Shown: one piece after another, positions 1 to 7,002 of the stretch
How the letters are laid out: each line of letters starts with the position of its first letter
Numbering within the stretch: position 1 is the first letter of the stretch
DNA from: Candidatus Omnitrophota bacterium
GTDB lineage: Bacteria > Omnitrophota > Gorgyraeia > DTHP01
Reading direction: 5' to 3'
Assembly (NCBI GenBank): GCA_023818555.1
Contig: JAMWCG010000003.1
Span: 1 to 13,932, forward strand
DNA length: 13,932 nt
Made by a program: the position numbers and the translations under genes
Notes under the pieces: model-generated
Database searches by the model: none
Told to the model about the DNA's origin: nothing
Seen by the model: the letters and a program-made list of their open reading frames with translations, nothing else

Positions 1-42
1 CATAACCCAACCCACCCAAAAGGGGGTTATAAAAAATTAAAA

Positions 43-456
43 TTGCGTGCCCTCGGGCAGCCAAGGCAATTACACCGTTGGCACGAAAAATTGCGGCAAC
101 CCCATTTTTACGGGACCGCCACAAAAATTTTAAAAACAGAAAAAAATTTTCTTCTCGCAGTCCTCCCGGCAACCTATCTGGTTGATTTCACTAAACTCAA
201 AAGGTTAGCCAAGGCAAAAAAAATCTCTCTTGCCCGAGAAGAGGATATGTGCAAACTCTTTCCCGACATTGAACCCGGGGCAATGCCTCCCCTCGGTCCA
301 CTCTTTGGCCTCCCTGTATTTGTGGATAAAACACTGAGCGAAAAAAGTGAAATAGTCTTCAACGCCGGAACCCACATGGAGTTGCTTAAGATAAGATACA
401 AAGATTTTGAAAAGATAAATAAACCGGTTGTCGGCAGTTTTGGTAAGCATGTTTAA
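43..456 (+). CDS. YbaK/EbsC-type aminoacyl-tRNA deacylase, N-terminus abnormal
   Basis: The family removes wrongly attached amino acids from tRNA (for example Cys-tRNAPro or Ala-tRNAPro) in the cytoplasm. From about residue 30 the match is good: a LLAVLPA core strand, then LFPDIEPGAMPPLGPLFGLPV, then the EIVFNAGTHMEL segment and a GSFGKHV C-terminus. The first 28 or so residues do not look like the family. The Lys normally in an (A)KTxxVK setting just before the core strand is not where it should be (TATKILK). Another frame at about 69-119 reads family-like residues (IAATPFLR), which suggests frameshift damage. The start at 43 is TTG without a Shine-Dalgarno site, and this frame stays open to the left edge, so the true start may lie outside. 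The stop overlaps the stop of the convergent PHP gene. Family assignment is fairly sure; integrity is doubtful. Confidence 0.72.
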   Translation: MRALGQPRQLHRWHEKLRQPHFYGTATKILKTEKNFLLAVLPATYLVDFTKLKRLAKAKKISLAREEDMCKLFPDIEPGAMPPLGPLFGLPVFVDKTLSEKSEIVFNAGTHMELLKIRYKDFEKINKPVVGSFGKHV

Positions 457-1406
457 ATCTCTATCTTCCCTAAACTCTTAGGGTGAGTAATAAAGTTATG
501 TTCAGTAATAGCCAGAAAATGATAATCATGTCTTCTATACCAATCAATCACTTCATTCAGATCTGCGGTTCCCCCATTGAGTCTGGTGTGGAGATGTAAA
601 CATCCCTTCAGCCATTCACCTTTATCCGGATAAGGAAAATATACTACTCTCCTCCCCTGGACAAAAATAGGCTGGGTCCAAGCCTTCTTCTTATTCCTCA
701 GGTCTTTGATCTCAATCCGCACATATCTATCTTCTGGTTTTAGACGATAAATTGCTTCCTTACCAAAATTTACCTGCAAAATTTTATGCTGATAACCAAC
801 GAATCTAAACTTAGCCAAGTCTTTTATTTTTATCTGGATATAATCAGGACCTGAAAATATTTTCTCAATCCCGGGTCCGGTAGAAGCATAGAAAGAACCT
901 CGCCTCAATGCCTCCAGGATGCTGTTTGCTGTTTTATTTTCTGTCTTCACCATAATCCAGGCTCTCCCCGCATCCCTCTTTAAATCGTGCATATCGTCAG
1001 AGGTAAATCCCCAGATTCTTTCTCCATATCTCCGGCTCAATATGAAATCCCATCGCCTGGTGGACTCTGGCCAGGGAATCTTATTGGGATTGTATATTTC
1101 CATCCCGAAGTAACCGCGCAACTTTAGAAGTTTCCGGCGCGGATAAGGTTTAAGTAAATAACTGGGGTGAGCAAGTATAGCCAATCCCTGTTTATCCTTT
1201 ATCTGTTCAATTATCCCCTGTAAACTTGCCTTTATCTCGATGGGTGAATCTAAATTGAGAACCACAATGTCATTGTGGGGAAGGGTTACTTCCACTGCCC
1301 CGGGAAGAATAATCATCTCTCCTTTCAAAAAATCTCTTCTCCCCTCTGCATAAGGAAGAACCTTTTTTCTCCCCCAGTGAATAAAGAAAAAAAAAGACAT
1401 CTTCAA
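453..1406 (-). CDS. PHP-domain metallohydrolase with circularly permuted motif order
   Basis: PHP proteins are metal-dependent phosphoesterase or hydrolase domains; the closest style is the CehA/McbA group. Numbered from the TTG at 1406 (317 residues), the motifs run: ILPGAVEV (Glu39), HND (His44), LAHP (His80), a GMEIYN strand (101-106), TSDDMH (Asp137, Asp138, His140), GRAWIMV, an [16 protein letters not shown] block (163-178), then a beta-rich tail ending YVRIEIKD and KAWTQPI (228-247). Only after this come LHLHT (His271, His273) and AITEHN (Glu302, His303), which normally open the domain. All expected metal ligands are present once, in rotated order. The usual SDG after HxHT is NGG here. 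The TTG at 1406 overlaps the fabF stop. ATG at 1400 and ATG at 1316 (with an AAAGGAG site) are alternative starts. Substrate unknown; no signal peptide is obvious, although the N-terminus has an SFFFFI run. Family is sure; precise role is not. Confidence 0.85.
   Translation of the reverse strand: MKMSFFFFIHWGRKKVLPYAEGRRDFLKGEMIILPGAVEVTLPHNDIVVLNLDSPIEIKASLQGIIEQIKDKQGLAILAHPSYLLKPYPRRKLLKLRGYFGMEIYNPNKIPWPESTRRWDFILSRRYGERIWGFTSDDMHDLKRDAGRAWIMVKTENKTANSILEALRRGSFYASTGPGIEKIFSGPDYIQIKIKDLAKFRFVGYQHKILQVNFGKEAIYRLKPEDRYVRIEIKDLRNKKKAWTQPIFVQGRRVVYFPYPDKGEWLKGCLHLHTRLNGGTADLNEVIDWYRRHDYHFLAITEHNFITHPKSLGKIEI
1319..1325 (-). promoter_or_regulatory. Possible ribosome binding site for an internal start of the PHP gene
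   Basis: AAAGGAG lies two bases before an in-frame ATG at 1316. The preceding gene, fabF, uses the same geometry (AAGGAG, two bases, ATG). Starting here would give a 287-residue protein beginning at the ILPGAVEV strand, still with every PHP ligand. The upstream TTG (1406) and ATG (1400) have only a weak GAAG nearby. Confidence 0.4.
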
Positions 1407-2647
1407 ATGAATTTTTTCACAATAAGTGTCGCATTATGCCCCCCGAATCCTAAGGAGTTAGACAAAGCAACCTTGACATTTTTCTGACGCGCGGTATTGG
1501 GAACATAGTCAAGGTCACACTCAGGGTCAGGAAATTCATAATTTATGGTCGGAGGGATTATTCCGTAGTTGAGCGTTAAGACTGTGGCAATAAACTCTAC
1601 TGCACCTGCTGCCCCCAAAAGGTGTCCAATCATTGACTTGGTGGAACTAATGGGAATCTTCTTGGCATAATCTCCAAAAACAATTTTTATGGCTAAAGTT
1701 TCTACCTTATCATTCAATGGCGTAGAAGTTCCATGAGCATTTATATAATCAACCTCTTGAGGAGAAATTTTCGCATCTTCAATAGCCATAGCCATCGCCC
1801 GCGCCGCGCCCTGACCATCAGGGTCAGGAGCGGTGATATGGTAGGCATCATCACTCAAACCGTAACCGACCAGCTCGGCATATATCCGGGCATTACGCCT
1901 AAGCGCATGCTCCAACTCTTCCAGAACCACAATCCCTGCTCCCTCTCCCATCACAAACCCCTCTCTTTTAGCATCAAAGGGACGGGATGCTTTTTCAGGG
2001 GAATCGTTATAGTGTGTGGCTAAAGCTTTTAAGGCACAGAATCCTCCCACCCCCAAAGGAGTAATACAACTCTCCGTCCCTCCACTCAAGATTACTTCTG
2101 CCTGTCCTCGCTGGATTATCTTAAAAGCATCTCCTATGGCATGGGTAGAAGAGGCACAGGCGGTAACCACACAGGTATTGGGACCCTTTAAACCTAACAT
2201 TATGGCAATCTGTCCGGGAGCAATGTTTTCAATCATCATGGGAATCATAAAAGGAGAAAGACGGGAAGGACCTTTCTCTAAGAGAATCTTATGCTGTTCT
2301 TCTATGGTCCGCAATCCTCCTACTCCTGAACCCACTACCACCCCTATACGGAAAGGGTCTTCTTTCTCCAGTTTTAAACCTGCATCCCTAAAAGCTTCTT
2401 TTGCTGCCACTACTGCAAACTGCGTAAACCGTTCCATCCGTTTAGCTTCTTTATGGCTGATATATTTTTCTGAAGAAAAATCTTTCACTTCCCCGGCAAT
2501 CTGACAGTCAAACTTCTGGGCATCAAATTGGGTGATTTTTCTTACTCCACTCTTACCGTTCTTTAAACCATTCCAGTAAGCTTCCAGCGTAGAACCGAGA
2601 GGAGAAATTACCGCCATTCCTGTAACCACCACTCTCCGTTTTTCCAT
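1403..2647 (-). CDS. fabF: 3-oxoacyl-ACP synthase II (KAS II)
   Basis: This enzyme extends acyl-ACP by two carbons through decarboxylative condensation with malonyl-ACP, in the cytoplasmic type II fatty-acid cycle. Its 414 residues match the usual FabF length. The Cys-His-His catalytic set is visible: Cys164 in [10 protein letters not shown], His305 in [11 protein letters not shown] and His342 in [10 protein letters not shown], with Lys337 just before. A glycine-rich C-terminus (SLGFGGHNA) is typical of KAS enzymes. The N-terminus [15 protein letters not shown] supports the ATG at 2647, which has AAGGAG only two bases upstream. It follows acpP after a 70-bp gap holding a terminator-like hairpin, and its TGA overlaps the most upstream possible start of the PHP gene. 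FabF rather than FabB is favoured by length and by the acpP-fabF order. Confidence 0.97.
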   Translation of the reverse strand: MEKRRVVVTGMAVISPLGSTLEAYWNGLKNGKSGVRKITQFDAQKFDCQIAGEVKDFSSEKYISHKEAKRMERFTQFAVVAAKEAFRDAGLKLEKEDPFRIGVVVGSGVGGLRTIEEQHKILLEKGPSRLSPFMIPMMIENIAPGQIAIMLGLKGPNTCVVTACASSTHAIGDAFKIIQRGQAEVILSGGTESCITPLGVGGFCALKALATHYNDSPEKASRPFDAKREGFVMGEGAGIVVLEELEHALRRNARIYAELVGYGLSDDAYHITAPDPDGQGAARAMAMAIEDAKISPQEVDYINAHGTSTPLNDKVETLAIKIVFGDYAKKIPISSTKSMIGHLLGAAGAVEFIATVLTLNYGIIPPTINYEFPDPECDLDYVPNTARQKNVKVALSNSLGFGGHNATLIVKKFI

Positions 2648-2655
2648 TTCTCCTT

Positions 2656-2688
2656 AAAATAAGAATAAACCCGCCTCCCTGGCGGGTT
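2656..2688 (-). terminator. Terminator-like hairpin between acpP and fabF
   Basis: On the minus strand AACCCGCC (2688-2681) pairs perfectly with GGCGGGTT (2675-2668) across a five-base loop AGGGA. The stem is followed by a moderately T-rich stretch (TATTCTTATTTT) down to 2656. This fits an intrinsic terminator or attenuator downstream of acpP. Because fabF starts immediately after, it may only partly stop transcription and so lower fabF relative to acpP. The T-tract is interrupted, so strength is uncertain. Confidence 0.6.
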
Positions 2689-2717
2689 ATTGACTTTTAA
2701 TGACTTATGTTCTCAGT

Positions 2718-2960
2718 TTATTTTTTTGTCTGACTCTTTTCTTCAATATACTTAATTGCGTCTCCCACCGTGCGAATCTTCTCCGCATCCTCATCAGAAA
2801 TCTCTATCCCAAATTCCTCCTCCAAAGCCATAACCAGCTCCACGGTATCTAAGGAGTCCGCTCCTAAGTCATCAATGAAAGAGGAGGAATCTTTTATCTC
2901 CTCTTTTTTTATCCCCAACTGCTCCGCCACAATAGACTTCACTTTTTCAGCTATTTCCAT
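2718..2960 (-). CDS. acpP: Acyl carrier protein
   Basis: ACP carries the growing acyl chain on a 4'-phosphopantetheine arm. The 80-residue acidic protein has the GADSLD motif with the modified Ser at position 36, preceded by FIDDLG and followed by the [15 protein letters not shown] helix, all diagnostic. The ATG at 2960 has a strong GGGAGG site (2968-2973) with seven bases of spacing, in line with the high expression ACP needs. It sits 25 bp after fabG, so the two are probably co-transcribed, and a terminator-like hairpin follows it. The C-terminal tail (EEKSQTKK) is slightly longer and more basic than the usual end. Confidence 0.98.
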   Translation of the reverse strand: MEIAEKVKSIVAEQLGIKKEEIKDSSSFIDDLGADSLDTVELVMALEEEFGIEISDEDAEKIRTVGDAIKYIEEKSQTKK

Positions 2961-2985
2961 CTTCTTACCTCCCTTCTTTAATAGT

Positions 2986-3723
2986 TTAAGTCATCCCTCC
3001 GTCTACCACAATTACCTGCCCGGTGATATAACGAGAAGCATCCGCAGAGAGAAAAAGGGCTACCTCGGCAATATCCTTAGGAGTTCCAAACCTACCCAGC
3101 GGAATCCTTTTTAACATTTCTTCCTTTATTTCCTGGGGAAGCTTCTCGGTCATTTCGGTCTGAATAAACCCCGGAGCAATCGCATTAACCGTGATTCCCC
3201 GGGAAGCAAGTTCTTTAGCCACTGACTTGGTAAAACCAATGATTCCTGCTTTGGAGGCAGCATAGTTTGACTGACCGGCATTACCGATAAGCCCAATAAT
3301 AGAAGAAATATTAACAATCCTTCCCTCTCGCTGTTTAAGCATTACCTTAGCGATAATGCGGGTGCAATTAAAAACACTTTTTAAATTTACCGCGATTACC
3401 CTCTCCCAATCCTCCTCAGACATTCTCAAAATAAGGGCATCGCGGGTTATACCGGCATTGTTAATCAATATATCTATCCTTTTAAAATTGTCAAGCACAT
3501 CTTCTACTGTCTTTTCTATTTCCTCCCCTTTACTCACATCTACTTTATATCCTGAAACATGGGGACTAAATTTTCCTATCTCTGATTTTGCTTTTTCTAA
3601 CTCTTCTATGTTTATATCCCAGATAACTATTTTTGCTCCCTCTTGGACAAAACGAAGAGCAATCTCCTTACCTATCCCTCTCGCTCCTCCCGTGATAATC
3701 GCCACTTTATCCGAGAGTAACAT
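2986..3723 (-). CDS. fabG: 3-oxoacyl-ACP reductase
   Basis: FabG reduces 3-oxoacyl-ACP with NADPH in the elongation cycle and is a tetrameric short-chain dehydrogenase. Visible are the nucleotide-binding TGGARGIG near the N-terminus, NNAG, and the catalytic Ser141-Tyr154-Lys158 (SSIIG and NYAASK), followed by [14 protein letters not shown] and a C-terminal [10 protein letters not shown] length of 245 residues is standard. I chose the ATG at 3723 because GGAGG lies six bases upstream; the TTG directly before it (3726) would leave only three bases of spacing. A consensus-like promoter sits just upstream, in the gap after fabD, so fabG can be transcribed apart from the rest of the cluster. FabG is strongly preferred over other SDR enzymes because of its position between fabD and acpP. 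Confidence 0.97.
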   Translation of the reverse strand: MLLSDKVAIITGGARGIGKEIALRFVQEGAKIVIWDINIEELEKAKSEIGKFSPHVSGYKVDVSKGEEIEKTVEDVLDNFKRIDILINNAGITRDALILRMSEEDWERVIAVNLKSVFNCTRIIAKVMLKQREGRIVNISSIIGLIGNAGQSNYAASKAGIIGFTKSVAKELASRGITVNAIAPGFIQTEMTEKLPQEIKEEMLKRIPLGRFGTPKDIAEVALFLSADASRYITGQVIVVDGGMT

Positions 3724-3729
3724 CAAAAT

Positions 3730-3734
3730 CCTCC
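3730..3734 (-). promoter_or_regulatory. Shine-Dalgarno site deciding the fabG start
   Basis: GGAGG on the minus strand lies six bases before the ATG at 3723. It favours that ATG over the adjacent upstream TTG. The site sits partly inside the 3' arm of a small inverted repeat (3731-3746). Confidence 0.75.
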
Positions 3735-3746
3735 ATTTAAGTGGAG
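3731..3746 (-). repeat. Small inverted repeat covering the fabG ribosome binding site
   Basis: CTCCA and TGGAG form a five-bp stem with a six-base loop on the minus strand. The 3' arm contains most of the GGAGG site of fabG. In transcripts reading through from fabD it could partly hide that site. The stem is short, and a transcript begun at the promoter just upstream would contain little of the 5' arm, so a regulatory role is only a possibility. Confidence 0.35.
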
Positions 3747-3749
3747 TTA

Positions 3750-3779
3750 ATTATATAAGAAAAAAATATCTTATGTCAA
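3750..3779 (-). promoter_or_regulatory. Sigma70-type promoter driving fabG-acpP
   Basis: In the gap between fabD and fabG the minus strand has TTGACA (3779-3774) and TATAAT (3755-3750) with an 18-base spacer. Both hexamers match the vegetative consensus exactly, which is rarely seen by chance. Transcription would start near 3743, about 20 bases before the fabG ATG. The spacer carries an inverted repeat (ATAAGA and TCTTAT) that could be an operator. It would give fabG-acpP, and perhaps fabF, extra transcription on top of read-through. Confidence 0.8.
3755..3774. repeat. Inverted repeat within the fabG promoter spacer
   Basis: ATAAGA and TCTTAT are perfect six-bp arms separated by eight A/T bases. 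The repeat spans almost the whole region between the -35 and -10 boxes and touches both. That is a classic position for a repressor site, but it does not resemble the FapR operator as I know it, and A/T-rich palindromes arise easily. Function is inferred. Confidence 0.4.
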
Positions 3780-3785
3780 GTGATT

Positions 3786-4721
3786 TTAGGTTATACTCAG
3801 CCTCTCCAAAAATCCCTTTATATCCTGGGTATTCTCTATGTTATAAACCTCCAGGGAACTATCAATTCTGCGAATCAGTCCGGAGAGTACCTTGCCGGGA
3901 CCAATTTCTAAAAAAGTGGTTATACCCCAGTCAACCATAAATCTCACCGATTCCTCCCAGCGTGTGGTATGGTTTATCTGATTAACTAAGTTGGTCTGAA
4001 TCTCCCGCACATCGTTTTCAAAATAGGCAGTCACATTGCTCACTACCGGGATACGGGGAGGCTTTATCTCTATACGATTTAGTTCTACCAAGAGTTTTTT
4101 ACTCGCGGGAGACATTAAAGAAGAATGAAATGGCCCACTCACCTCTAAATAAATTGCTTTCTTGCTCCCCCTCTCTTTGGCTAAACTTATGGCTTTCTCC
4201 AGGGCTTCCTTTGTTCCGGAAATTACAATCTGGCCGGGACAATTGAGATTGGCGATTTCTGCCCCTGATTCTTTACAAATAAGTTCTCCCGTGGCATAAT
4301 CCAGACCTAAAAGAGAAACCATCCCCCCGGGATTAATCCGGGCTGCCTCCTCCATAAACTCTCCCCGTTTATGCACCAATCTCACTGCTTCTTCAAAACG
4401 CAGTGCCTCTGCAGCCGTTAAGGCAGAATATTCTCCTAAACTTAAACCCGCCACTGCCTGAGGAGAAATATCCGGGGCAAGCATCTTCAGAGCTTTCAGA
4501 GTAGCCAGAGAAACCACCAAAATAGCAGGCTGAGCCACCGAGGTAAATTTAAGTTTCTCCACTGGCCCCTCAAAACATAATTTCTTTAAGTCGAATTTAA
4601 GCACCTCTTCTGCTTTCTCAAAAAGAAAGTGCACCTCCGGAAAATTCTCATAAATATCCTTCCCCATCCCTACATACTGTGCTCCCTGGCCAGGAAAAAC
4701 AAAAGCAATTTTTTTCTCCAT
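3786..4721 (-). CDS. fabD: Malonyl-CoA:ACP transacylase
   Basis: FabD moves malonyl from CoA to ACP, supplying the extender for FabH and FabF. The 311 residues match the family length. The FPGQGAQ oxyanion motif is at 9-15, the nucleophile Ser94 lies in GLSLGEYSAL, an Arg in VHKRGEFMEEA (residue 119) binds the malonyl carboxylate, and the catalytic His199 is in GPFHSSLM. The usual GHSLG is GLSLG here, a variant I believe also occurs in other FabDs. The ATG at 4721 gives the standard MEKKIAFVFPGQGAQ start but has only a weak GAAG upstream. It lies 37 bp after fabH and is followed by the promoter for fabG. Confidence 0.97.
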   Translation of the reverse strand: MEKKIAFVFPGQGAQYVGMGKDIYENFPEVHFLFEKAEEVLKFDLKKLCFEGPVEKLKFTSVAQPAILVVSLATLKALKMLAPDISPQAVAGLSLGEYSALTAAEALRFEEAVRLVHKRGEFMEEAARINPGGMVSLLGLDYATGELICKESGAEIANLNCPGQIVISGTKEALEKAISLAKERGSKKAIYLEVSGPFHSSLMSPASKKLLVELNRIEIKPPRIPVVSNVTAYFENDVREIQTNLVNQINHTTRWEESVRFMVDWGITTFLEIGPGKVLSGLIRRIDSSLEVYNIENTQDIKGFLERLSIT

Positions 4722-4758
4722 CTTCAGTCTATGACCTTATAACTAAAAAATACAATAA

Positions 4759-5748
4759 CTATTGAGCCCACTCAATTACGGTTGCTCCCCAAGTAAGCCC
4801 GCTACCAAAGGCGACTAAAACAATGATATCTCCCTTTTTAATTTTCTTAAATTTTACGGTTTCATACAGAGCCACCGCAGTAGAGGCTGAGGACATATTC
4901 CCGTATTTCTCAATATTCAAATAAATCTTCTCCATGGGAAGTCCTATCTTCTTGGCTACCGCCTGCAAGATGCGGATATTTGCCTGATGCGGAATAAGAT
5001 AAGCCACATCTTTACAGGTTAATCCTGCCTGGGCAAGCGCTTTTTCCGCCGCTTCAGCCATTAATCTCACCGCATGTTTGAAAAGCTCTGTCCCTTCCAT
5101 TTTCAAGAAATGTAGTCTCGCTTCTACCGTAGAAAGAGAGGCAGGCATTCTTGAGCCTCCTGCAGGAATTTTGAGCAAATCCGCCTGTTCTCCATCCGAA
5201 CCTAAATAGGTGGAGATTATTCCCCCCTGCTTCACCTTCTTTAAAACCACAGCTCCTGCTCCATCCCCGAAGAGAACACAGGTGCTCCTGTCTTTCCAAT
5301 CGGTAATCGCGGAGAGTTTTTCCGTCCCCACCACCAGAGCATTTCTGTAAGTACCGTTTTTTAAAAAATGTTCCGCAATGTTCAGGGCATAAATATAACC
5401 GGTACAGGCAGCAGAGATATCAAAACAGACGGCATTTTTTGCCTTTATCTTTCTTTGGATAAAACAGGCGGTAGAGGGAAAAAGCATATCCGGAGTAATG
5501 GTTGCACAGATAAGCAATTCTATCGCTTCCGGAGTTAGTCCTGCATCTTTTAAGGCTACCTCAGCCGCCCTGGCTCCTAAATCGGAAGCGGCATCTTGGT
5601 CCGAGGCAATCCTTCTCTCTTTTATTCCCGTGCGGGTAATTATCCATTCATCACTGGTCTCTACCATTTTTTCTAAATCATAATTGGTGAGAATTTTTTC
5701 CGGTAAATATGCTCCCACCCCTACAATGCCCACTCTTTCTTTCTTCAT
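4759..5748 (-). CDS. fabH: 3-oxoacyl-ACP synthase III (KAS III)
   Basis: FabH starts fatty-acid synthesis by condensing an acyl-CoA primer, usually acetyl-CoA, with malonyl-ACP. The 329-residue protein shows Cys115 in DISAACTGYIYAL, His254 in LIPHQAN and Asn284 in YGNMSSAS, the complete KAS III triad. DEWIITRTGIKERRI near residues 33-47 and the C-terminal GSGLTWGATVI are also typical. The ATG at 5748 overlaps the plsX stop by four bases (ATGA) and is preceded by AGGAG at about eight bases, so translation is likely coupled to plsX. Primer preference (straight or branched) cannot be judged from what I see. Confidence 0.97.
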   Translation of the reverse strand: MKKERVGIVGVGAYLPEKILTNYDLEKMVETSDEWIITRTGIKERRIASDQDAASDLGARAAEVALKDAGLTPEAIELLICATITPDMLFPSTACFIQRKIKAKNAVCFDISAACTGYIYALNIAEHFLKNGTYRNALVVGTEKLSAITDWKDRSTCVLFGDGAGAVVLKKVKQGGIISTYLGSDGEQADLLKIPAGGSRMPASLSTVEARLHFLKMEGTELFKHAVRLMAEAAEKALAQAGLTCKDVAYLIPHQANIRILQAVAKKIGLPMEKIYLNIEKYGNMSSASTAVALYETVKFKKIKKGDIIVLVAFGSGLTWGATVIEWAQ

Positions 5749-6758
5749 CCCCGTTCTCCTAAGTATTCTATTTCTTTCTCAATATGGCTCTTTATATCAT
5801 TTTTTATTGACGAAAAGGCAAATTTCAGCGCATTCTTTATTGCCCAGTAGGAAGAGGCTCCATGACAGATAGTGCAAACTCCATTTACCCCCAGCAGAGG
5901 AGCTCCGCCATATTCCGCATAGTCAATCTCTTTCTTTAGATTTTTAAATGTCCCTTTTAGGAAAAAAGCTCCCAGTTTGGCAAGGTTACTTTTTTGGATA
6001 TGTCTTCTTAGGAATTCGGTTAAAGCATAGGCAAGACTTTCCGAGATTTTCAAAGCCACATTTCCCACAAAACCATCGCAAACAATTACCTCTGCTTTCC
6101 CACGAAAGATATCTCCACCTTCTACATTTCCGATAAAATTCAATCTACTCTTAGAGAGTAGCCGGTGAGTCTCTTTAACAAAATCTGTTCCCTTCGTCTC
6201 TTCTTCACCTATATTAAGTAATCCCACCCGGGGATTATCTTTGCCTAAGATTTCCCGGGCATAAACTGCCCCCATAATCGCATACTGATAAAGATGGGAA
6301 GGCTTAGGGTCAATGTTTGCCCCGGCATCAATGAGAATGCAGGTCCCTTCTAAGGTGGGAAAGACTATGGCAATCCCTGGTCGTTCTATGCCCGGAATAA
6401 GTCCCCAAGCAAGGGTGGTAGCACAGACCACCGCTCCTGTATTTCCTGCAGAAATTAGTGCATCCGCTCTCCCTTCCTTTACCAAATCCGCAGCAATCAT
6501 AATGGAAGAATTCTTCTTTCTCCGCACACTGATGGCAGGTGGTTCATCCATTCCGATTACTTCCGGAGCATGCTGAACAGTTATTCTCTCCGGATAACGG
6601 AGTTTATATTTCTTTAATTCCTTCCGCAGTATTTCTCCATTCCCTACGAGAATGACCTCTCCGTAGCCCGCATTCACCGCCAAAACCGCTCCTTCTATCT
6701 CCACCTGAGGAGCACGGTCTGAACCCATTGCATCCACAGCCATCCGCACCGACTTCAT
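5745..6758 (-). CDS. plsX: Phosphate acyltransferase PlsX
   Basis: PlsX converts acyl-ACP to acyl-phosphate, the donor used by PlsY to start phospholipid synthesis; it is a peripheral membrane protein. The 337 residues begin with the diagnostic VRMAVDAMGSDRAPQ. They also contain EVIGMDEPPAISVRRKKNSS (64-83), SAGNTGAVV, GIERPGIAI and a C-terminal EYGGAPLLGVNG followed by HGASS. The ATG at 6758 lies one base after the rpmF stop, with an AAGGA site upstream inside rpmF. The rpmF-plsX-fabH order is widespread in bacteria and supports the call. This window has no fapR between rpmF and plsX. Confidence 0.98.
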   Translation of the reverse strand: MKSVRMAVDAMGSDRAPQVEIEGAVLAVNAGYGEVILVGNGEILRKELKKYKLRYPERITVQHAPEVIGMDEPPAISVRRKKNSSIMIAADLVKEGRADALISAGNTGAVVCATTLAWGLIPGIERPGIAIVFPTLEGTCILIDAGANIDPKPSHLYQYAIMGAVYAREILGKDNPRVGLLNIGEEETKGTDFVKETHRLLSKSRLNFIGNVEGGDIFRGKAEVIVCDGFVGNVALKISESLAYALTEFLRRHIQKSNLAKLGAFFLKGTFKNLKKEIDYAEYGGAPLLGVNGVCTICHGASSYWAIKNALKFAFSSIKNDIKSHIEKEIEYLGERG

Positions 6759-6759
6759 T

Positions 6760-6951
6760 TTATTCCTTCTTTTCCTTCTCTATTACCAATACCTGTCTGC
6801 CTCTATAGTAACCACAATAAGGACATACCCGATGGGGCAATTTCCATTTCCCGCATTCCGGACAGGCAATCAGATTGGGTGAACTCAACTTCCAATGAGT
6901 GCGCCTTTTATCTCGCCTTGACTTGGAAAATTTTCTTTTGGGTAAAGCCAT
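6760..6951 (-). CDS. rpmF: 50S ribosomal protein L32
   Basis: L32 is a small zinc-ribbon protein of the large ribosomal subunit. The 63-residue sequence starts MALPKRKFSKSRRDKRRTHW, a typical basic N-terminus, and has the two Cys pairs of the ribbon (C30/C33 in CPEC and C43/C46 in CPYC). The four-Cys form binds zinc, unlike the Cys-less paralogues some bacteria switch to under zinc starvation. An excellent AAAGGAGG site with six bases of spacing precedes the ATG at 6951. It follows the DUF177 gene by about 50 bp and abuts plsX, the classic arrangement. Confidence 0.98.
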   Translation of the reverse strand: MALPKRKFSKSRRDKRRTHWKLSSPNLIACPECGKWKLPHRVCPYCGYYRGRQVLVIEKEKKE

Positions 6952-7002
6952 TTTTTGCCTCCTTTGTTTTACGCGGGTTAAATTTTTGTTCCCTTCAACT
7001 CT

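Noticed and set aside
2..30. Inverted repeat at the left edge as a transposon end or terminator
   Set aside because: It is only seven bp with a long loop, lies at the window edge, and has no transposase, target duplication or T-tract to support it.
453..1406. Reading the PHP gene as two truncated tandem copies fused together
   Set aside because: The two parts do not repeat any segment. Together they hold each metal-binding motif exactly once, which favours a permuted single domain; kept only as an alternative.
2016..2504. A 162-codon open frame on the plus strand opposite fabF
   Set aside because: It is antisense to a fully conserved fabF, has no recognisable protein family and no ribosome site; it is a by-product of codon usage on the other strand.
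3750..3785. A FapR operator at the fabG promoter
   Set aside because: The palindrome ATAAGA/TCTTAT does not match the FapR site as I know it, and no fapR gene is present before plsX.
3356..3940. A 194-codon open frame on the plus strand across fabG, the promoter gap and fabD
   Set aside because: It overlaps two conserved genes and a consensus promoter on the opposite strand and shows no protein-like motif.
6952..7002. A separate promoter before rpmF
   Set aside because: A TTGAAG-like element exists but no acceptable -10 box at proper spacing; only the strong ribosome site is supported.
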